Shown here piece by piece: positions 30,642-39,275 of a stretch of DNA of 64,000 nt. The DNA comes from Thermococcus sp. LS1 (lineage in GTDB: Archaea > Methanobacteriota_B > Thermococci > Thermococcales > Thermococcaceae): the NCBI RefSeq assembly GCF_012027395.1, contig NZ_SNUJ01000001.1, forward strand, positions 186,001 through 250,000. Reading direction: 5' to 3'. Made by a program: the position numbers and the translations under genes. The notes under the pieces were generated by a model, which saw only the letters and a list, made by a program, of their open reading frames with translations, was not told where the DNA came from and searched no databases. Within the stretch, counting starts at the first letter, position 1. Every line of letters starts with the position of its first letter.

Positions 30642-31988
30642 ATGGCCGAAAAGAAGAGAAAGAGGGTGCTGATTCTCGGTGCCGCCGGAAGGGACTTCCA
30701 CAACTTCAACGTCTTCTTCAGGGACAACCCCGAGTACGAGGTCGTTGCATTCACCGCAACCCAGATTCCTGACATAGAGGGCAGACTCTACCCACCCGAG
30801 CTTGCCGGCGAGCTCTACCCGAACGGAATACCGATATGGAGCGAGGACGACCTTGAGAAGATAATCAAGGAGCACAACATTGATATCGTTGTCTTCGCCT
30901 ACTCAGACGTCTCCCACGAACACGTCATGCACCTCGCCTCTCGCGCTCACTCCGCTGGCGCTGACTTCTGGCTCCTCGGTCCAAAGAGCACCATGCTCAA
31001 GTCCAGCAAGCCGGTTATAGCGGTTACCGCCGTCAGAACTGGCTGTGGAAAGAGCCAGACCTCGAGAAAGGTCGCCCAGCTCCTCCAGGAGATGGGCTAC
31101 AAGGTCGTCGCCATAAGACACCCAATGCCCTACGGCGACCTCAGAAAGCAGATCGTCCAGCGCTTCGCCAGCTACGAGGACCTCGACAAGCACGAGTGCA
31201 CCATCGAGGAGAGGGAAGAGTACGAGCCCTACATCGACAGGGGCATGATCGTTTACGCTGGAGTTGACTACGAGAAGATCCTCCGTGAGGCCGAGAAGGA
31301 GGCTGACATAATCCTCTGGGACGGCGGAAACAACGACTTCCCGTTCTACGAGCCGGACCTCTGGATAGTCGTTACCGATCCGCACAGGCCCGGCCACGAG
31401 CTCAAGTATCACCCAGGTGAGACCAACTTCAGGGCTGCTGATGTCATAATCATCAACAAGATAGACACCGCCAACAGGGACGACATCCAGAAGGTCAGGG
31501 AGAGCATCGAGAAGGTTAACCCGAACGCCATCGTCATCGACGGCGCCTCACCGCTCTACGTCGACAAGCCCGAGCTCATTAAGGGCAAGCGCGTTCTCGT
31601 CGTCGAGGACGGTCCGACCCTCACCCACGGCGGCATGAAGTATGGTGCCGGCTACATCGCCGCCAAGAAGTACGGAGCTAAGGAAATAATCGACCCGAGG
31701 CCCTACGCCGTCGGCTCAATCATCGAGACCTACAAGAAGTACCCGCACCTCGACGTCATCCTCCCGGCCATGGGCTACGGCAAGAAGCAGATTAAGGAGC
31801 TCGAGGAAACCATCAACAGGGCAGACGCCGATGTGATCATCATAGGAACCCCGATCGACCTCAGGCGCGTCATGAAGCTCAACAAGCCGGCCGTCCGCGT
31901 CAGGTACGAGCTCGAGGAGATCGGCGAGCCGAAGCTCAAGGACATCCTCAAGGAGTTCGTCGAGAAGTGCGAGAAGCTCAAGAAGTGA
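30642..31988 (+). CDS. Cyclic 2,3-diphosphoglycerate synthetase-like protein
   Basis: The 448-residue protein matches the cDPG synthetase family, which in methanogens makes cyclic 2,3-diphosphoglycerate, a thermoprotectant and phosphate store, using ATP. It starts with a nucleotide-binding-like RVLILGAAGRDFHNFNVFF. The P-loop is AVRTGCGKSQTSRK near residue 130-143, and IIINKIDTANRDD resembles a GTPase NKxD element. GGTGG precedes ATG 30642; GTG 30633 is an alternative. Thermococcales are not known to accumulate the compound, so the reaction here may differ. It stands alone, with a T-rich tract after its stop. Confidence 0.85.
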   Translation: MAEKKRKRVLILGAAGRDFHNFNVFFRDNPEYEVVAFTATQIPDIEGRLYPPELAGELYPNGIPIWSEDDLEKIIKEHNIDIVVFAYSDVSHEHVMHLASRAHSAGADFWLLGPKSTMLKSSKPVIAVTAVRTGCGKSQTSRKVAQLLQEMGYKVVAIRHPMPYGDLRKQIVQRFASYEDLDKHECTIEEREEYEPYIDRGMIVYAGVDYEKILREAEKEADIILWDGGNNDFPFYEPDLWIVVTDPHRPGHELKYHPGETNFRAADVIIINKIDTANRDDIQKVRESIEKVNPNAIVIDGASPLYVDKPELIKGKRVLVVEDGPTLTHGGMKYGAGYIAAKKYGAKEIIDPRPYAVGSIIETYKKYPHLDVILPAMGYGKKQIKELEETINRADADVIIIGTPIDLRRVMKLNKPAVRVRYELEEIGEPKLKDILKEFVEKCEKLKK

Positions 31989-31990
31989 GC

Positions 31991-32016
31991 TTCTTAATCT
32001 CCCGTTTTCTTTTCCA
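31991..32016 (+). terminator. T-rich terminator after the cDPG synthetase-like gene
   Basis: Two T/C-rich runs within 28 bases of the stop at 31988, including TTTTCTTTTCC, fit an archaeal intrinsic terminator. Confidence 0.4.
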
Positions 32017-32077
32017 TACTATCAGCCAAAAGTAATCTTTTTATAAAAAGAGATCCACTCAATCTTTGGTGAATGCC

Positions 32078-32347
32078 ATGATAGGATCAGGAATATTTTT
32101 TGCCCTATGGGGATTTGGATGGATTTTGGGCATTTTAGGCCTTGTCGCGATTGTGTGGGTGATCTACGACGTGCTGGTTAACCAGAAACGCATGCCCGAC
32201 GTTGAGAAGGTGGTATGGATCATTGTAGCGCTCTTCCTCGGAATAATAGGCGCGATAATCTACTACGTTATCGTTAAGTCCAGCCACAAGTACGAGGAGC
32301 CGAGGAAGGAAAGCCCCAAATCCAACGATGACATCCCGGTTTACTGA
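32078..32347 (+). CDS. Small membrane protein with PLDc_N domain
   Basis: The 89-residue protein has two hydrophobic segments (FFALWGFGWILGILGLVAIVWVIYDVL and VVWIIVALFLGIIGAIIYYVI) and the DVEKVVWIIVAL-FLGIIGAIIYY signature of the phospholipase D N-terminal (PLDc_N) membrane domain. As a free-standing protein it is a small two-helix membrane protein of unknown role. ATG 32078 follows TTTGGTGA; ATG 32066 (MVNA) is less likely. The GCCT-TTT-AGGC hairpin at 32354-32364 follows the stop. Confidence 0.75.
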   Translation: MIGSGIFFALWGFGWILGILGLVAIVWVIYDVLVNQKRMPDVEKVVWIIVALFLGIIGAIIYYVIVKSSHKYEEPRKESPKSNDDIPVY

Positions 32348-32380
32348 CCGGAAGCCTTTTAGGCATGACACCCAACTATC

Positions 32381-32428
32381 CCTGCCCGGGGAGCACCGCC
32401 GAAGGCGGAGTCAATGAACTTGGGCGGG
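32381..32428. other. G+C-rich structured element, possible IS200/IS605-type end remnant or small RNA
   Basis: CCTGCCC at 32381-32387 pairs with GGGCGGG at 32422-32428 (one G-T pair), and CCGCC-GAA-GGCGG at 32396-32408 forms an inner hairpin, followed by AGTCAATGAAC. The element sits in a convergent gap whose other half is A+T-rich. The layout resembles the right-end hairpins of TnpB-type transposons as I remember them, but no tnpB is present. On the minus strand a TATA-like ATTTATAAAG (near 32441-32449) would start a transcript through it. Confidence 0.4.
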
Positions 32429-32440
32429 TTATTACCCCCT

Positions 32441-32514
32441 TTATAAATTGTGAAAACAGTTCTTCTCAAGGTTTATAAATGGTTGAAAAGCGGGAGTTCC
32501 CAGCAGTTATAAAT
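32441..32514 (+). repeat. Three imperfect tandem repeats of about 32 bases
   Basis: TATAAAT occurs at 32442-32448, 32474-32480 and 32508-32514, spaced 32 and 34 bases. The first two copies also share the following G-rich/T-rich text (TTGTGAAAAC and GGTTGAAAAG) and a later GTTC near the end of the unit. The repeats lie between the convergent PLDc_N and YjbQ genes, so they are not an obvious promoter of either. Confidence 0.5.
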
Positions 32515-32927
32515 CATTCACCCAAGACCTGAACTACCACCCTTCTCCTCCTTGGCCTCACATCGAGCTCAACGAAAAATATCTGCTGCCACGTCCCCCT
32601 GAGGAGCCTGCCGTCAACGACGGGGAAGCACTCGCTCGCGCCGAGCAGGGTTGCCCTCAGGTGGGAGTGGGCGTTGTCGTCGATTCTGTCATGGAGGTAG
32701 TCTTTACCTTTGGGTACCAGCTCCCTCAAAGCTCGCTTGAAGTCCTCCAAGAGACCCGACTCGTGCTCTATCGTCACTATTGCCCCAGTTGCACCCGGAA
32801 CAAAGACAAGAACCTGGCCGTTCTTTATTCCTGACTCCTCGACAATTCTCTCGACATCATGAGTTATGTCAATGAGATCAATCTCACCCTTCGTTGAGAA
32901 GTGGAGCTCCTTCGTAACGACCTTCAT
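32514..32927 (-). CDS. YjbQ/UPF0047 family protein
   Basis: The 137-residue protein has the family hallmarks: ELHFSTKGEIDLIDIT, GQVLVFVPGATGAIVTIE, then DDNAHSHLRATLLG and GTWQQIFFVELDVRPRRRRV. UPF0047 proteins are trimers with a conserved His-rich site (here NAHSHLR); some complement thiamine-phosphate synthase defects and are called secondary thiamine-phosphate synthases. ATG 32927 follows GGTGGTGGT. It is the last gene of a three-gene operon with VanZ-like and ThiR, which supports a thiamine link. The start overlaps the VanZ-like gene by 44 bases. Confidence 0.85.
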   Translation of the reverse strand: MKVVTKELHFSTKGEIDLIDITHDVERIVEESGIKNGQVLVFVPGATGAIVTIEHESGLLEDFKRALRELVPKGKDYLHDRIDDNAHSHLRATLLGASECFPVVDGRLLRGTWQQIFFVELDVRPRRRRVVVQVLGE

Positions 32928-33207
32928 ACCACCACCCAAAGAGAACTCCAAGGGCAAAGCCTATTAGGTTTGCGGCCATGTCGTAGGGCGAGAAAGTCCT
33001 GCCCGGGACGAATAGCTGGAGAAACTCAAGGAGAAAGGGCAGGGGAATGAGGTAGCACCAGAGGGGCCAGCCCAGAAAACCTAGAATTAGGAACTCAGCA
33101 AAGTGTGCGAGCTTGTCGCCGTTCTCAACCGGAGCGGAAGGAATCCTAGGGGTTAGATTGAGGAAGAGGAGCAGAAGTATGTAAAAAGCAAGGAGTTTCC
33201 GCCTCAA
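32884..33207 (-). CDS. VanZ-like membrane protein
   Basis: The 107-residue protein has about three membrane segments and the VanZ signature: LLLFLNLTPRIPSAP, DKLAHFAEFLILGFLG, and EFLQLFVPGRTFSPYDMAANLIGFALG. VanZ-family proteins are small membrane proteins of unclear general role. The start (ATG 33207) overlaps the thiR stop by four bases and the end overlaps yjbQ, so it is embedded in this operon. Confidence 0.82.
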   Translation of the reverse strand: MRRKLLAFYILLLLFLNLTPRIPSAPVENGDKLAHFAEFLILGFLGWPLWCYLIPLPFLLEFLQLFVPGRTFSPYDMAANLIGFALGVLFGWWYEGRYEGAPLLNEG

Positions 33208-34094
33208 AGGAGTTCCACCAGCCTTTTGAGCTTCTCTACGACCTCGACGGGGTCCTTCCCGAAGAAGTAAACGACGGGCTCGACGCCGAAGCCACCCTCG
33301 TCGATGACGGCCTCGTAGACTCCATCCTTGAAAACCGCCGCGATCCTCTTAACAGCCTCATCCTCACTCAGTCCACCGGTTTTAACCCTTGCGACCTTAA
33401 AGCCAGCCTTTTTGAGGGCATTCTCCACATCCTCACCGTACCTTATGTTCAGGACGCTCCTGATTTCAGGTCGTATTTTCCCAAGTTCAACGAGTATCCC
33501 GGCTGTAAAGCTGCTTGCACCGAACTCTGGGGGCAGTGCGAAGGCCTTCCCTTTGACGGAGGTTATCCTACCCGGGATAGCAGCAACGTCCTCTGAGCCT
33601 CTTGGGTTGGGAAGAGCATAGGCGAAGTTGCTCCTAACCTCAGGAATCAGCGAGGGGAACGTCTCATCTCTAAGCAATTCGTTGAGGGCCAGATTGAGCA
33701 TTTCAAGGATTTCTCCCCTAGAGGGCTGGGCCGAGAAGAGCGAGCGGCAGGATTCCTCACTTACTCCAGCATACTCAGCATAGAACCTGCACAGAAAGCC
33801 ATTCTGGAAGAGCTCGAAGAACCTGCGGGAAGTGAGAACTATGGCGTCTTCTCTGCTTCCCCCGAAGAGTATGAGCTTTGACACTTCTGAGGCCAGCTTT
33901 TCAAGCTCGTCCGCGACTTTCTTTGGCGGAACTTTGTACTTACCGGCAAGATACTTGCTCACCATTGCCTGGGTTATACCGAGGTACTCGGCAATCTGGA
34001 CCTGCTTCATGCCGCTTTTGTACAGGCTTTCAGCTATCTTGGCCCTGAGGAATGGCATGAGTTCCTCGGCAATATAGAGGCTTGGCGTCCTCAT
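33204..34094 (-). CDS. thiR: ThiR-type regulator: HTH plus ThiN domain
   Basis: The 296-residue protein has an N-terminal helix-turn-helix of the XRE type (KQVQIAEYLGITQAMVSKYLAGK, about residues 30-52) and a C-terminal ThiN-like domain (from about 180: VKGKAFALPPEFGASSFTAG, then IRYGEDVENALKKAGF). This architecture is that of ThiR, the archaeal regulator that senses thiamine phosphates and represses thiamine synthesis or uptake genes. In enzymes with an active ThiN domain the role is thiamine-phosphate synthesis; here regulation is the better guess because of the HTH. The operator-like repeat at its own promoter suggests autorepression. Operon: thiR-vanZ-yjbQ. Confidence 0.82.
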   Translation of the reverse strand: MRTPSLYIAEELMPFLRAKIAESLYKSGMKQVQIAEYLGITQAMVSKYLAGKYKVPPKKVADELEKLASEVSKLILFGGSREDAIVLTSRRFFELFQNGFLCRFYAEYAGVSEESCRSLFSAQPSRGEILEMLNLALNELLRDETFPSLIPEVRSNFAYALPNPRGSEDVAAIPGRITSVKGKAFALPPEFGASSFTAGILVELGKIRPEIRSVLNIRYGEDVENALKKAGFKVARVKTGGLSEDEAVKRIAAVFKDGVYEAVIDEGGFGVEPVVYFFGKDPVEVVEKLKRLVELL

Positions 34095-34106
34095 AACATC
34101 ACCCTA

Positions 34107-34142
34107 AAACCCGGTTATTGAAAATTCGAACCAGGGTTTAAA
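34107..34142 (-). promoter_or_regulatory. thiR promoter with operator-like imperfect inverted repeat
   Basis: Minus-strand TATA box TTTAAA at 34137-34142. Just downstream of it, AAACCCGGTT (34107-34116) and AACCAGGGTTT (34129-34139) form an inverted repeat with one extra A in the second arm and a 12-base spacer. The repeat covers the expected start of transcription, so ThiR itself is the natural candidate to bind it. The plus-strand side of the gap holds the pyrB promoter (TTTAAAAA near 34176-34183). Confidence 0.5.
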
Positions 34143-34180
34143 GCATTACTGTCAACAAATTTATGTCAAAAAATGTTTAA

Positions 34181-35146
<966 letters not shown>

Positions 35147-35148
35147 AG

Positions 35149-35604
35149 ATGGCCGAGCTCAAGGTCACCGCGATTAAGGAAGGAACTGTCATAGACCACA
35201 TTCCGGCCGGGAAGGGCCTCAAGGTCATCGAGATACTCAGCCTAAACAGGCCCAACGGGGGAGTTTTGCTCCTTGCCTCAAACGTCCACAGCAAGAAGCT
35301 CGGCAAGAAGGACATCGTCAAAATCGAGGGCAAGTTCCTGAGCGAGGAGGAAGTCAACAAGATATCGCTCATCGCGCCGACCGCCACGGTTAACATCGTA
35401 AGGGACTACAAGGTGGCGGAGAAGTTCAACGTGGAGATTCCGGACGAAATAGTGGGAATCCTCCGCTGTGCCAACCCCAACTGCGTGAGCAACCACGAGC
35501 ACGTCGTTTCGAGGTTCTATGTCGTCTCGAAGAGGCCGCTAAAGGTGCGCTGCCACTACTGCGAGAGGACGATGGAGGAGGACGAGATTCTGAGCAACCT
35601 CTGA
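35149..35604 (+). CDS. pyrI: Aspartate carbamoyltransferase regulatory subunit
   Basis: The 151-residue regulatory chain binds nucleotides (CTP/ATP) in its N-terminal domain (TVIDHIPAGKGLKVIEIL, then KKDIVKIEGKFLSEEE) and zinc in its C-terminal domain. The zinc ligands are C in RCANPNCVSNHEHV and the later RCHYCERTM. It directly follows pyrB and completes the ATCase holoenzyme. Confidence 0.96.
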   Translation: MAELKVTAIKEGTVIDHIPAGKGLKVIEILSLNRPNGGVLLLASNVHSKKLGKKDIVKIEGKFLSEEEVNKISLIAPTATVNIVRDYKVAEKFNVEIPDEIVGILRCANPNCVSNHEHVVSRFYVVSKRPLKVRCHYCERTMEEDEILSNL

Positions 35605-35648
35605 GAAAGGCTTATAATCCCCGCCCCTATTTTTTAATTGTGAGTGGT

Positions 35649-37211
35649 ATGAAAAGAAACGTTGCGGCGTTAGTAGTTGCGTTCATTCTCATCGTGAGCA
35701 TAGCCGGATTCGTTTACAGGGGGAGCCCAGCGGAGACGGACTCCACCGGAACCCAGAGCACAAAAAACGAGGGAGATATTAGGATATACGCAATGATCGA
35801 AAACGAAAACGCCGCCTTTGAGATGGCCCTTTTTAATATCGAGATCGGTGATGCAAAGATAAACGAGACCAACGTTCCAATGCTGGCATACACTGGAGCG
35901 CCCGGAAGGGTTGTGTTCAAGATTAAAGGATGGGCAATCAACTGGAACGGCGTCGAATTTGATGTCAGTGGAAAAGTAACCGTAAGCACAGAGGCCGGAA
36001 AGACCTACCTGATAACGCTGGAGCCCGTTCACGAGCCGGGCATCTTTGTTATGAGGCTCGACGAAAAGCTCAGCGGTGTCATCGGCCGGGACGTGCCGAC
36101 CACCATATTTCTCGAGGATTCCACAGCTGTAGGGGATACCCTCGCGCGGGCAGGCTTTCCCAGCGAGCTCACGGTCAACAAAGAGCTGAGGGAGAAGTAC
36201 CTTAACTTATGGAAGGAAACTGGGAACCTGAGCTACCTCCAGGCATACAGGGATTTAAGCTACCATATCAAAACACTTGGCCTGATGGCCAAGCTGGGCA
36301 ACGTCGATGGGCCCGCAGTCAGGACTCTAGTTCTGGGCCTCAGGGCCACTGATTATTACTACTCCCACTGGAGCGAGCCAGGAAGGAAAGACATGATCCT
36401 TGTTTTCTTCAATGACTCCCCGTATTACGGGGCACTCAAAGTCGCTGACGGCCCGATGTGTAGCAGGCTGCCGTTCATCTACTACACCGCGAGGGGCTTC
36501 AACCTATATCCGGTTTCGGCCCTCCATTGGGCGGAGATATACTACGAGAGAGGCGATTACGAGGCCATGCTCGAAATCCTGGACGAGCTTCTTCCGTTCG
36601 CCACCTACGGAAGGTACAGCGGCACCGAATACGCTGTCTTCCACATCTATTTCCACTTCCAGAACGCGAGCATTCCATGGGTTTCAGGCTACGCCCAGGG
36701 CATGGCAGCAGGGCTTTACGCACTGGCATACAACCTCACTGAAAACGAAACTTATCTCGAAACCGCAAAGCTCTTCCTGAACTCATTCGACCTCCCGCTC
36801 AGTCAGAACGGCTTCGTTGTCCAGACGAAATATGGCCCCTGGTACTTGGAGTACAACTACTACCCGGAACAACTCGTTCTGAACGGCCATATAATAGCTC
36901 TCCAGGGGCTGTACCACTACTGGAAAGTCACCGGCGACGAGAGGGCTTACAATCTCTTCTGGGAGGGTGCAATGAGCGTCAAAAAAGCCCTGCCTGATTT
37001 TGACACCGGGGACTGGAGCAGGTACGCGAGCATCTACGACTCCTCGAGCGAGTTCTACCACAGGCTGCACATAAAGCTCCTCGTCTGGCTCTACATGAAA
37101 ACAGGCGACGAGACCTTCCTGGAGTACGCGGAGAAGTGGGACGAATATCTAAAAGAAAGAGGACTAGAGCTAGAGAACATTCCCCGGCTACTCAAGGAGA
37201 TGGGGAAGTGA
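35649..37211 (+). CDS. Exported D-glucuronyl C5-epimerase-like protein
   Basis: The 520-residue protein has an N-terminal signal or anchor segment (VAALVVAFILIVSIAGFVY), a beta-rich region to about residue 130 and an (alpha/alpha)-barrel with the C5-epimerase C-terminal signature: DLPLSQNGFVVQTKYGPWYLEYNYY, then LVLNGHIIALQGLYHYW, FDTGDWSRY and FYHRLHIKLLVWL. In animals and bacteria this domain converts glucuronic to iduronic acid (or mannuronic to guluronic) in polysaccharides. Here it would act outside the cell on an unknown glycan. ATG 35649 follows GAGTGGT. The 3' end overlaps the convergent ECF gene by 24 bases. Confidence 0.78.
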   Translation: MKRNVAALVVAFILIVSIAGFVYRGSPAETDSTGTQSTKNEGDIRIYAMIENENAAFEMALFNIEIGDAKINETNVPMLAYTGAPGRVVFKIKGWAINWNGVEFDVSGKVTVSTEAGKTYLITLEPVHEPGIFVMRLDEKLSGVIGRDVPTTIFLEDSTAVGDTLARAGFPSELTVNKELREKYLNLWKETGNLSYLQAYRDLSYHIKTLGLMAKLGNVDGPAVRTLVLGLRATDYYYSHWSEPGRKDMILVFFNDSPYYGALKVADGPMCSRLPFIYYTARGFNLYPVSALHWAEIYYERGDYEAMLEILDELLPFATYGRYSGTEYAVFHIYFHFQNASIPWVSGYAQGMAAGLYALAYNLTENETYLETAKLFLNSFDLPLSQNGFVVQTKYGPWYLEYNYYPEQLVLNGHIIALQGLYHYWKVTGDERAYNLFWEGAMSVKKALPDFDTGDWSRYASIYDSSSEFYHRLHIKLLVWLYMKTGDETFLEYAEKWDEYLKERGLELENIPRLLKEMGK

Positions 37212-37778
37212 CCTCAACACGGGCAGCGTTGCCGCCAGACCAACGAAAACGTCAATGGCGCTCTGTACCGCGTTTGGAAGCCCTATCGCAATCCAGAAGG
37301 GAACACCCGTCCACTTCTCAACGGTGCTTATCACTGCCTCCCTCGGGACGCCGAGCCATATGGGGAGGGCGTAGTAGTAGTTGAGGGCCACCATGAGGGG
37401 TATTCTGATGGCTATTCCGGCGAGAAAGCCAACGATGGCGAAGAGGACAATTCTGTTCGTGGAAGCATTCTCGATGTCAAAGCGCGTTGTTCTCTTCGCT
37501 ATTTCAAGGCCGATTAGAACTGCCAGGGTCGCGGTGGCCTTCATGCTGGCTCCGAGCCAGCTTGACGGGGAAATTATGCTCAGCCCAACGAAGAGCAGGA
37601 AAAGCGCTATCAGCCCCCCGGTGAAACCCGTGAGGAGGTAGACCATAACTATCGGGACCGCAACGAGGTCTATCTTCATGCCCCATATGGTGGGCATCTC
37701 TATTGGCATGACCTCAAGCATCAGCGAAAGACCGAGCATCATTCCGATTACCGCTATTTCTCTCGCTCTCACCTTCAT
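37188..37778 (-). CDS. ECF transporter S component, substrate unassigned
   Basis: A hydrophobic 196-residue protein with about six membrane segments. The AVIGMMLGLSLMLEVM N-terminus, KIDLVAVPIVMVYLLTGFTGG and GASMKATATLAVLIGLE fit S components (RibU/ThiT-like) of energy-coupling-factor vitamin importers, which share a common A-A'-T module encoded elsewhere. I cannot tell riboflavin, thiamine or biotin apart from sequence. The start may be ATG 37778 or GTG 37772. The promoter carries repeats of TGTTCC that suggest vitamin- or metal-responsive control. Confidence 0.75.
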   Translation of the reverse strand: MKVRAREIAVIGMMLGLSLMLEVMPIEMPTIWGMKIDLVAVPIVMVYLLTGFTGGLIALFLLFVGLSIISPSSWLGASMKATATLAVLIGLEIAKRTTRFDIENASTNRIVLFAIVGFLAGIAIRIPLMVALNYYYALPIWLGVPREAVISTVEKWTGVPFWIAIGLPNAVQSAIDVFVGLAATLPVLRSLPHLLE

Positions 37779-37792
37779 CACCAGCCCGAAGT

Positions 37793-37833
37793 TTGTTCCA
37801 TAATTTATAAATTTTTGTTCCTAAAATGGAACA
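37793..37833 (-). promoter_or_regulatory. Promoter and TGTTCC/GGAACA operator-like repeats of the ECF gene
   Basis: The minus-strand TATA box (TTTATAAA) is at 37804-37811. It is flanked by TTGTTCC at 37793-37799 on the gene side and by the inverted repeat TGTTCC-N6-GGAACA at 37816-37833 upstream. The two direct TGTTCC half-sites start 22 bases apart, two helical turns. This fits a regulator that occupies the promoter from both sides. Confidence 0.5.
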
Positions 37834-37905
37834 TTCGTGAGGACAGCCTCTAAAAGAATCCTTAAAAACCGGCCGGCCAAAATAGGGACGCTAAAAGGTG
37901 GTTCG

Positions 37906-38706
37906 ATGATAGGCGTTGAAGAGATAACCAAGCTCGTGAGAGAAATCAGGTTAGAAAATGGATTTCCCGACAGCCCATTCAGGATAGATGAAGTTCGCTA
38001 CGACCCCGAAGGAGACAAGCTTTTCATTATAGCCCACGATAGAACCGACAAGAGCGTCGTCATAGGCAACAGCTTCGTCATCGGAAAGCTGAAGGAAAGG
38101 CTCGGCATCAGGCAGGTAACCGTTTACTCAAATCTTGACCTCGAGATAAAACGGAGGAAGCTGAGGAAAAACGCTGAGCTCGTCAAAGGGACTGTTCTCC
38201 AGTTTCTCCTGCCAATAATCGAGGCCGAGCTAAACTTCCCGCCGAGAAAGTGGCCCGAAGTTGAAGGAGATCTAAAAACGCTCGTTTTCCTCAGCTTCAA
38301 CGCAAAGGCTTTGCTCGGCTTCGCAGAGAGGCTCAACCCCCCATACGAGGCCGTCGGAATACGCTACGCGTTCCCGAAGATGAAATACGAGCCAATTGGG
38401 GGCGAACCGATGGAAGTTCTCTTCCCGGACGAGGAAAAGCTCCTGAACCTCGCGAAGGAGAGAAAAGCAAAGCTTGTTCTGGCCGATTTTCCCTTTGATC
38501 TGAAGTTTAAGGACGGAATAGCACTCCTTAATCCCTTCCGCTTCCTGCACATAGGCTTCTTCGAGCTGAAGTACCTGTTTGGCTTCGAGAAGCCCGTGGT
38601 GTACGATAAAAAGGCTCTCGTGGATTTTGTAATAGGCCTGACCTATGAGGGCCTGATGGAATCAACGGACGGTGCTAACTTAATCTGGAGGATGTGGCGG
38701 CGATGA
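37906..38706 (+). CDS. Conserved soluble protein of unknown function
   Basis: The 266-residue protein begins MIGVEEITKLVREIRLENGF and has the segment EVRYDPEGDKLFIIAHDRTDKS, then LVFLSFNAKALLGFAERL and VLADFPFDLKFKDGIALLNPFRF. No P-loop or membrane segment is seen. The start at ATG 37906 follows AGGTGG; an open frame reaches to 37837 without support. Its stop overlaps the UPF0200 kinase start (ATGA), which overlaps the TudS-like gene, so the three form one transcript and probably one pathway. I do not recognise the family. Confidence 0.68.
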   Translation: MIGVEEITKLVREIRLENGFPDSPFRIDEVRYDPEGDKLFIIAHDRTDKSVVIGNSFVIGKLKERLGIRQVTVYSNLDLEIKRRKLRKNAELVKGTVLQFLLPIIEAELNFPPRKWPEVEGDLKTLVFLSFNAKALLGFAERLNPPYEAVGIRYAFPKMKYEPIGGEPMEVLFPDEEKLLNLAKERKAKLVLADFPFDLKFKDGIALLNPFRFLHIGFFELKYLFGFEKPVVYDKKALVDFVIGLTYEGLMESTDGANLIWRMWRR

Positions 38707-39275
38707 TAGTCGGTGTGGTTGGCAAGATAGCGGCCGGGAAGACAACGGTGGCGAAGTTCTTTGAGGAGAGGGGTTTCTGTAGAGTCAGCTGCAGTGACCC
38801 GCTGATAGACCTGCTCACCCACAACGTCAAGGACTACTCGTGGATTCCGGAGCTGCCTGAGAAGGCCGAGCCCACAAGAGAGAAGCTGATAGAGTTCGGC
38901 AAGTATCTTAAAGACAAATACGGCGGCGATATACTCATCAGGCTCGCCATAGACAAGAAGAGGCACTGCAAGAATATAATCATAGATGGCGTCCGCTCCA
39001 GGGAAGAAATCGAGGCGATAAAGCGCTTTGGGGGAAAGGTCATCTACGTCGAGGCAAAGCCTGAGATAAGGTTCGAAAGACTGGTAAGGAGGAAGGCAGG
39101 AAAAGATAAGAGCATCAAAAGCTTCGAGGACTTTAAGAGGATGGACGACGCCGAAGAGGAGCTGTACCAGACTTCAAAGCTGAAGAACATGGCAGACTAT
39201 GTGGTAGTGAACGAGGGAACTCTGGAGGAGCTCCGTCGAAGGGTTGAGAAGATCATTAAAGAGGTGGTTGGATGA
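38703..39275 (+). CDS. UPF0200 family nucleotide kinase-like protein
   Basis: The 190-residue P-loop protein starts MIVGVVGKIAAGKTTVAKFFEERG, a Walker A of the dephospho-CoA kinase/adenylate-kinase type. The IIIDGVRSREEIEAIKRFGG segment, KVIYVEAKPEIRFERL and the LVRRKAGKDKSIKSFEDF lid identify the archaeal UPF0200 group. Its substrate is not known; archaeal dephospho-CoA kinase is a different family, so a nucleotide or nucleoside-like substrate is possible. It overlaps genes on both sides by four bases. Confidence 0.82.
   Translation: MIVGVVGKIAAGKTTVAKFFEERGFCRVSCSDPLIDLLTHNVKDYSWIPELPEKAEPTREKLIEFGKYLKDKYGGDILIRLAIDKKRHCKNIIIDGVRSREEIEAIKRFGGKVIYVEAKPEIRFERLVRRKAGKDKSIKSFEDFKRMDDAEEELYQTSKLKNMADYVVVNEGTLEELRRRVEKIIKEVVG

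Noticed and set aside
34107-34142. tRNA T-arm-like GGTTCGAA in the thiR promoter as a tRNA or att fragment
   Set aside because: The flanking bases do not form a T-stem, and the inverted repeat over the promoter explains the sequence better.
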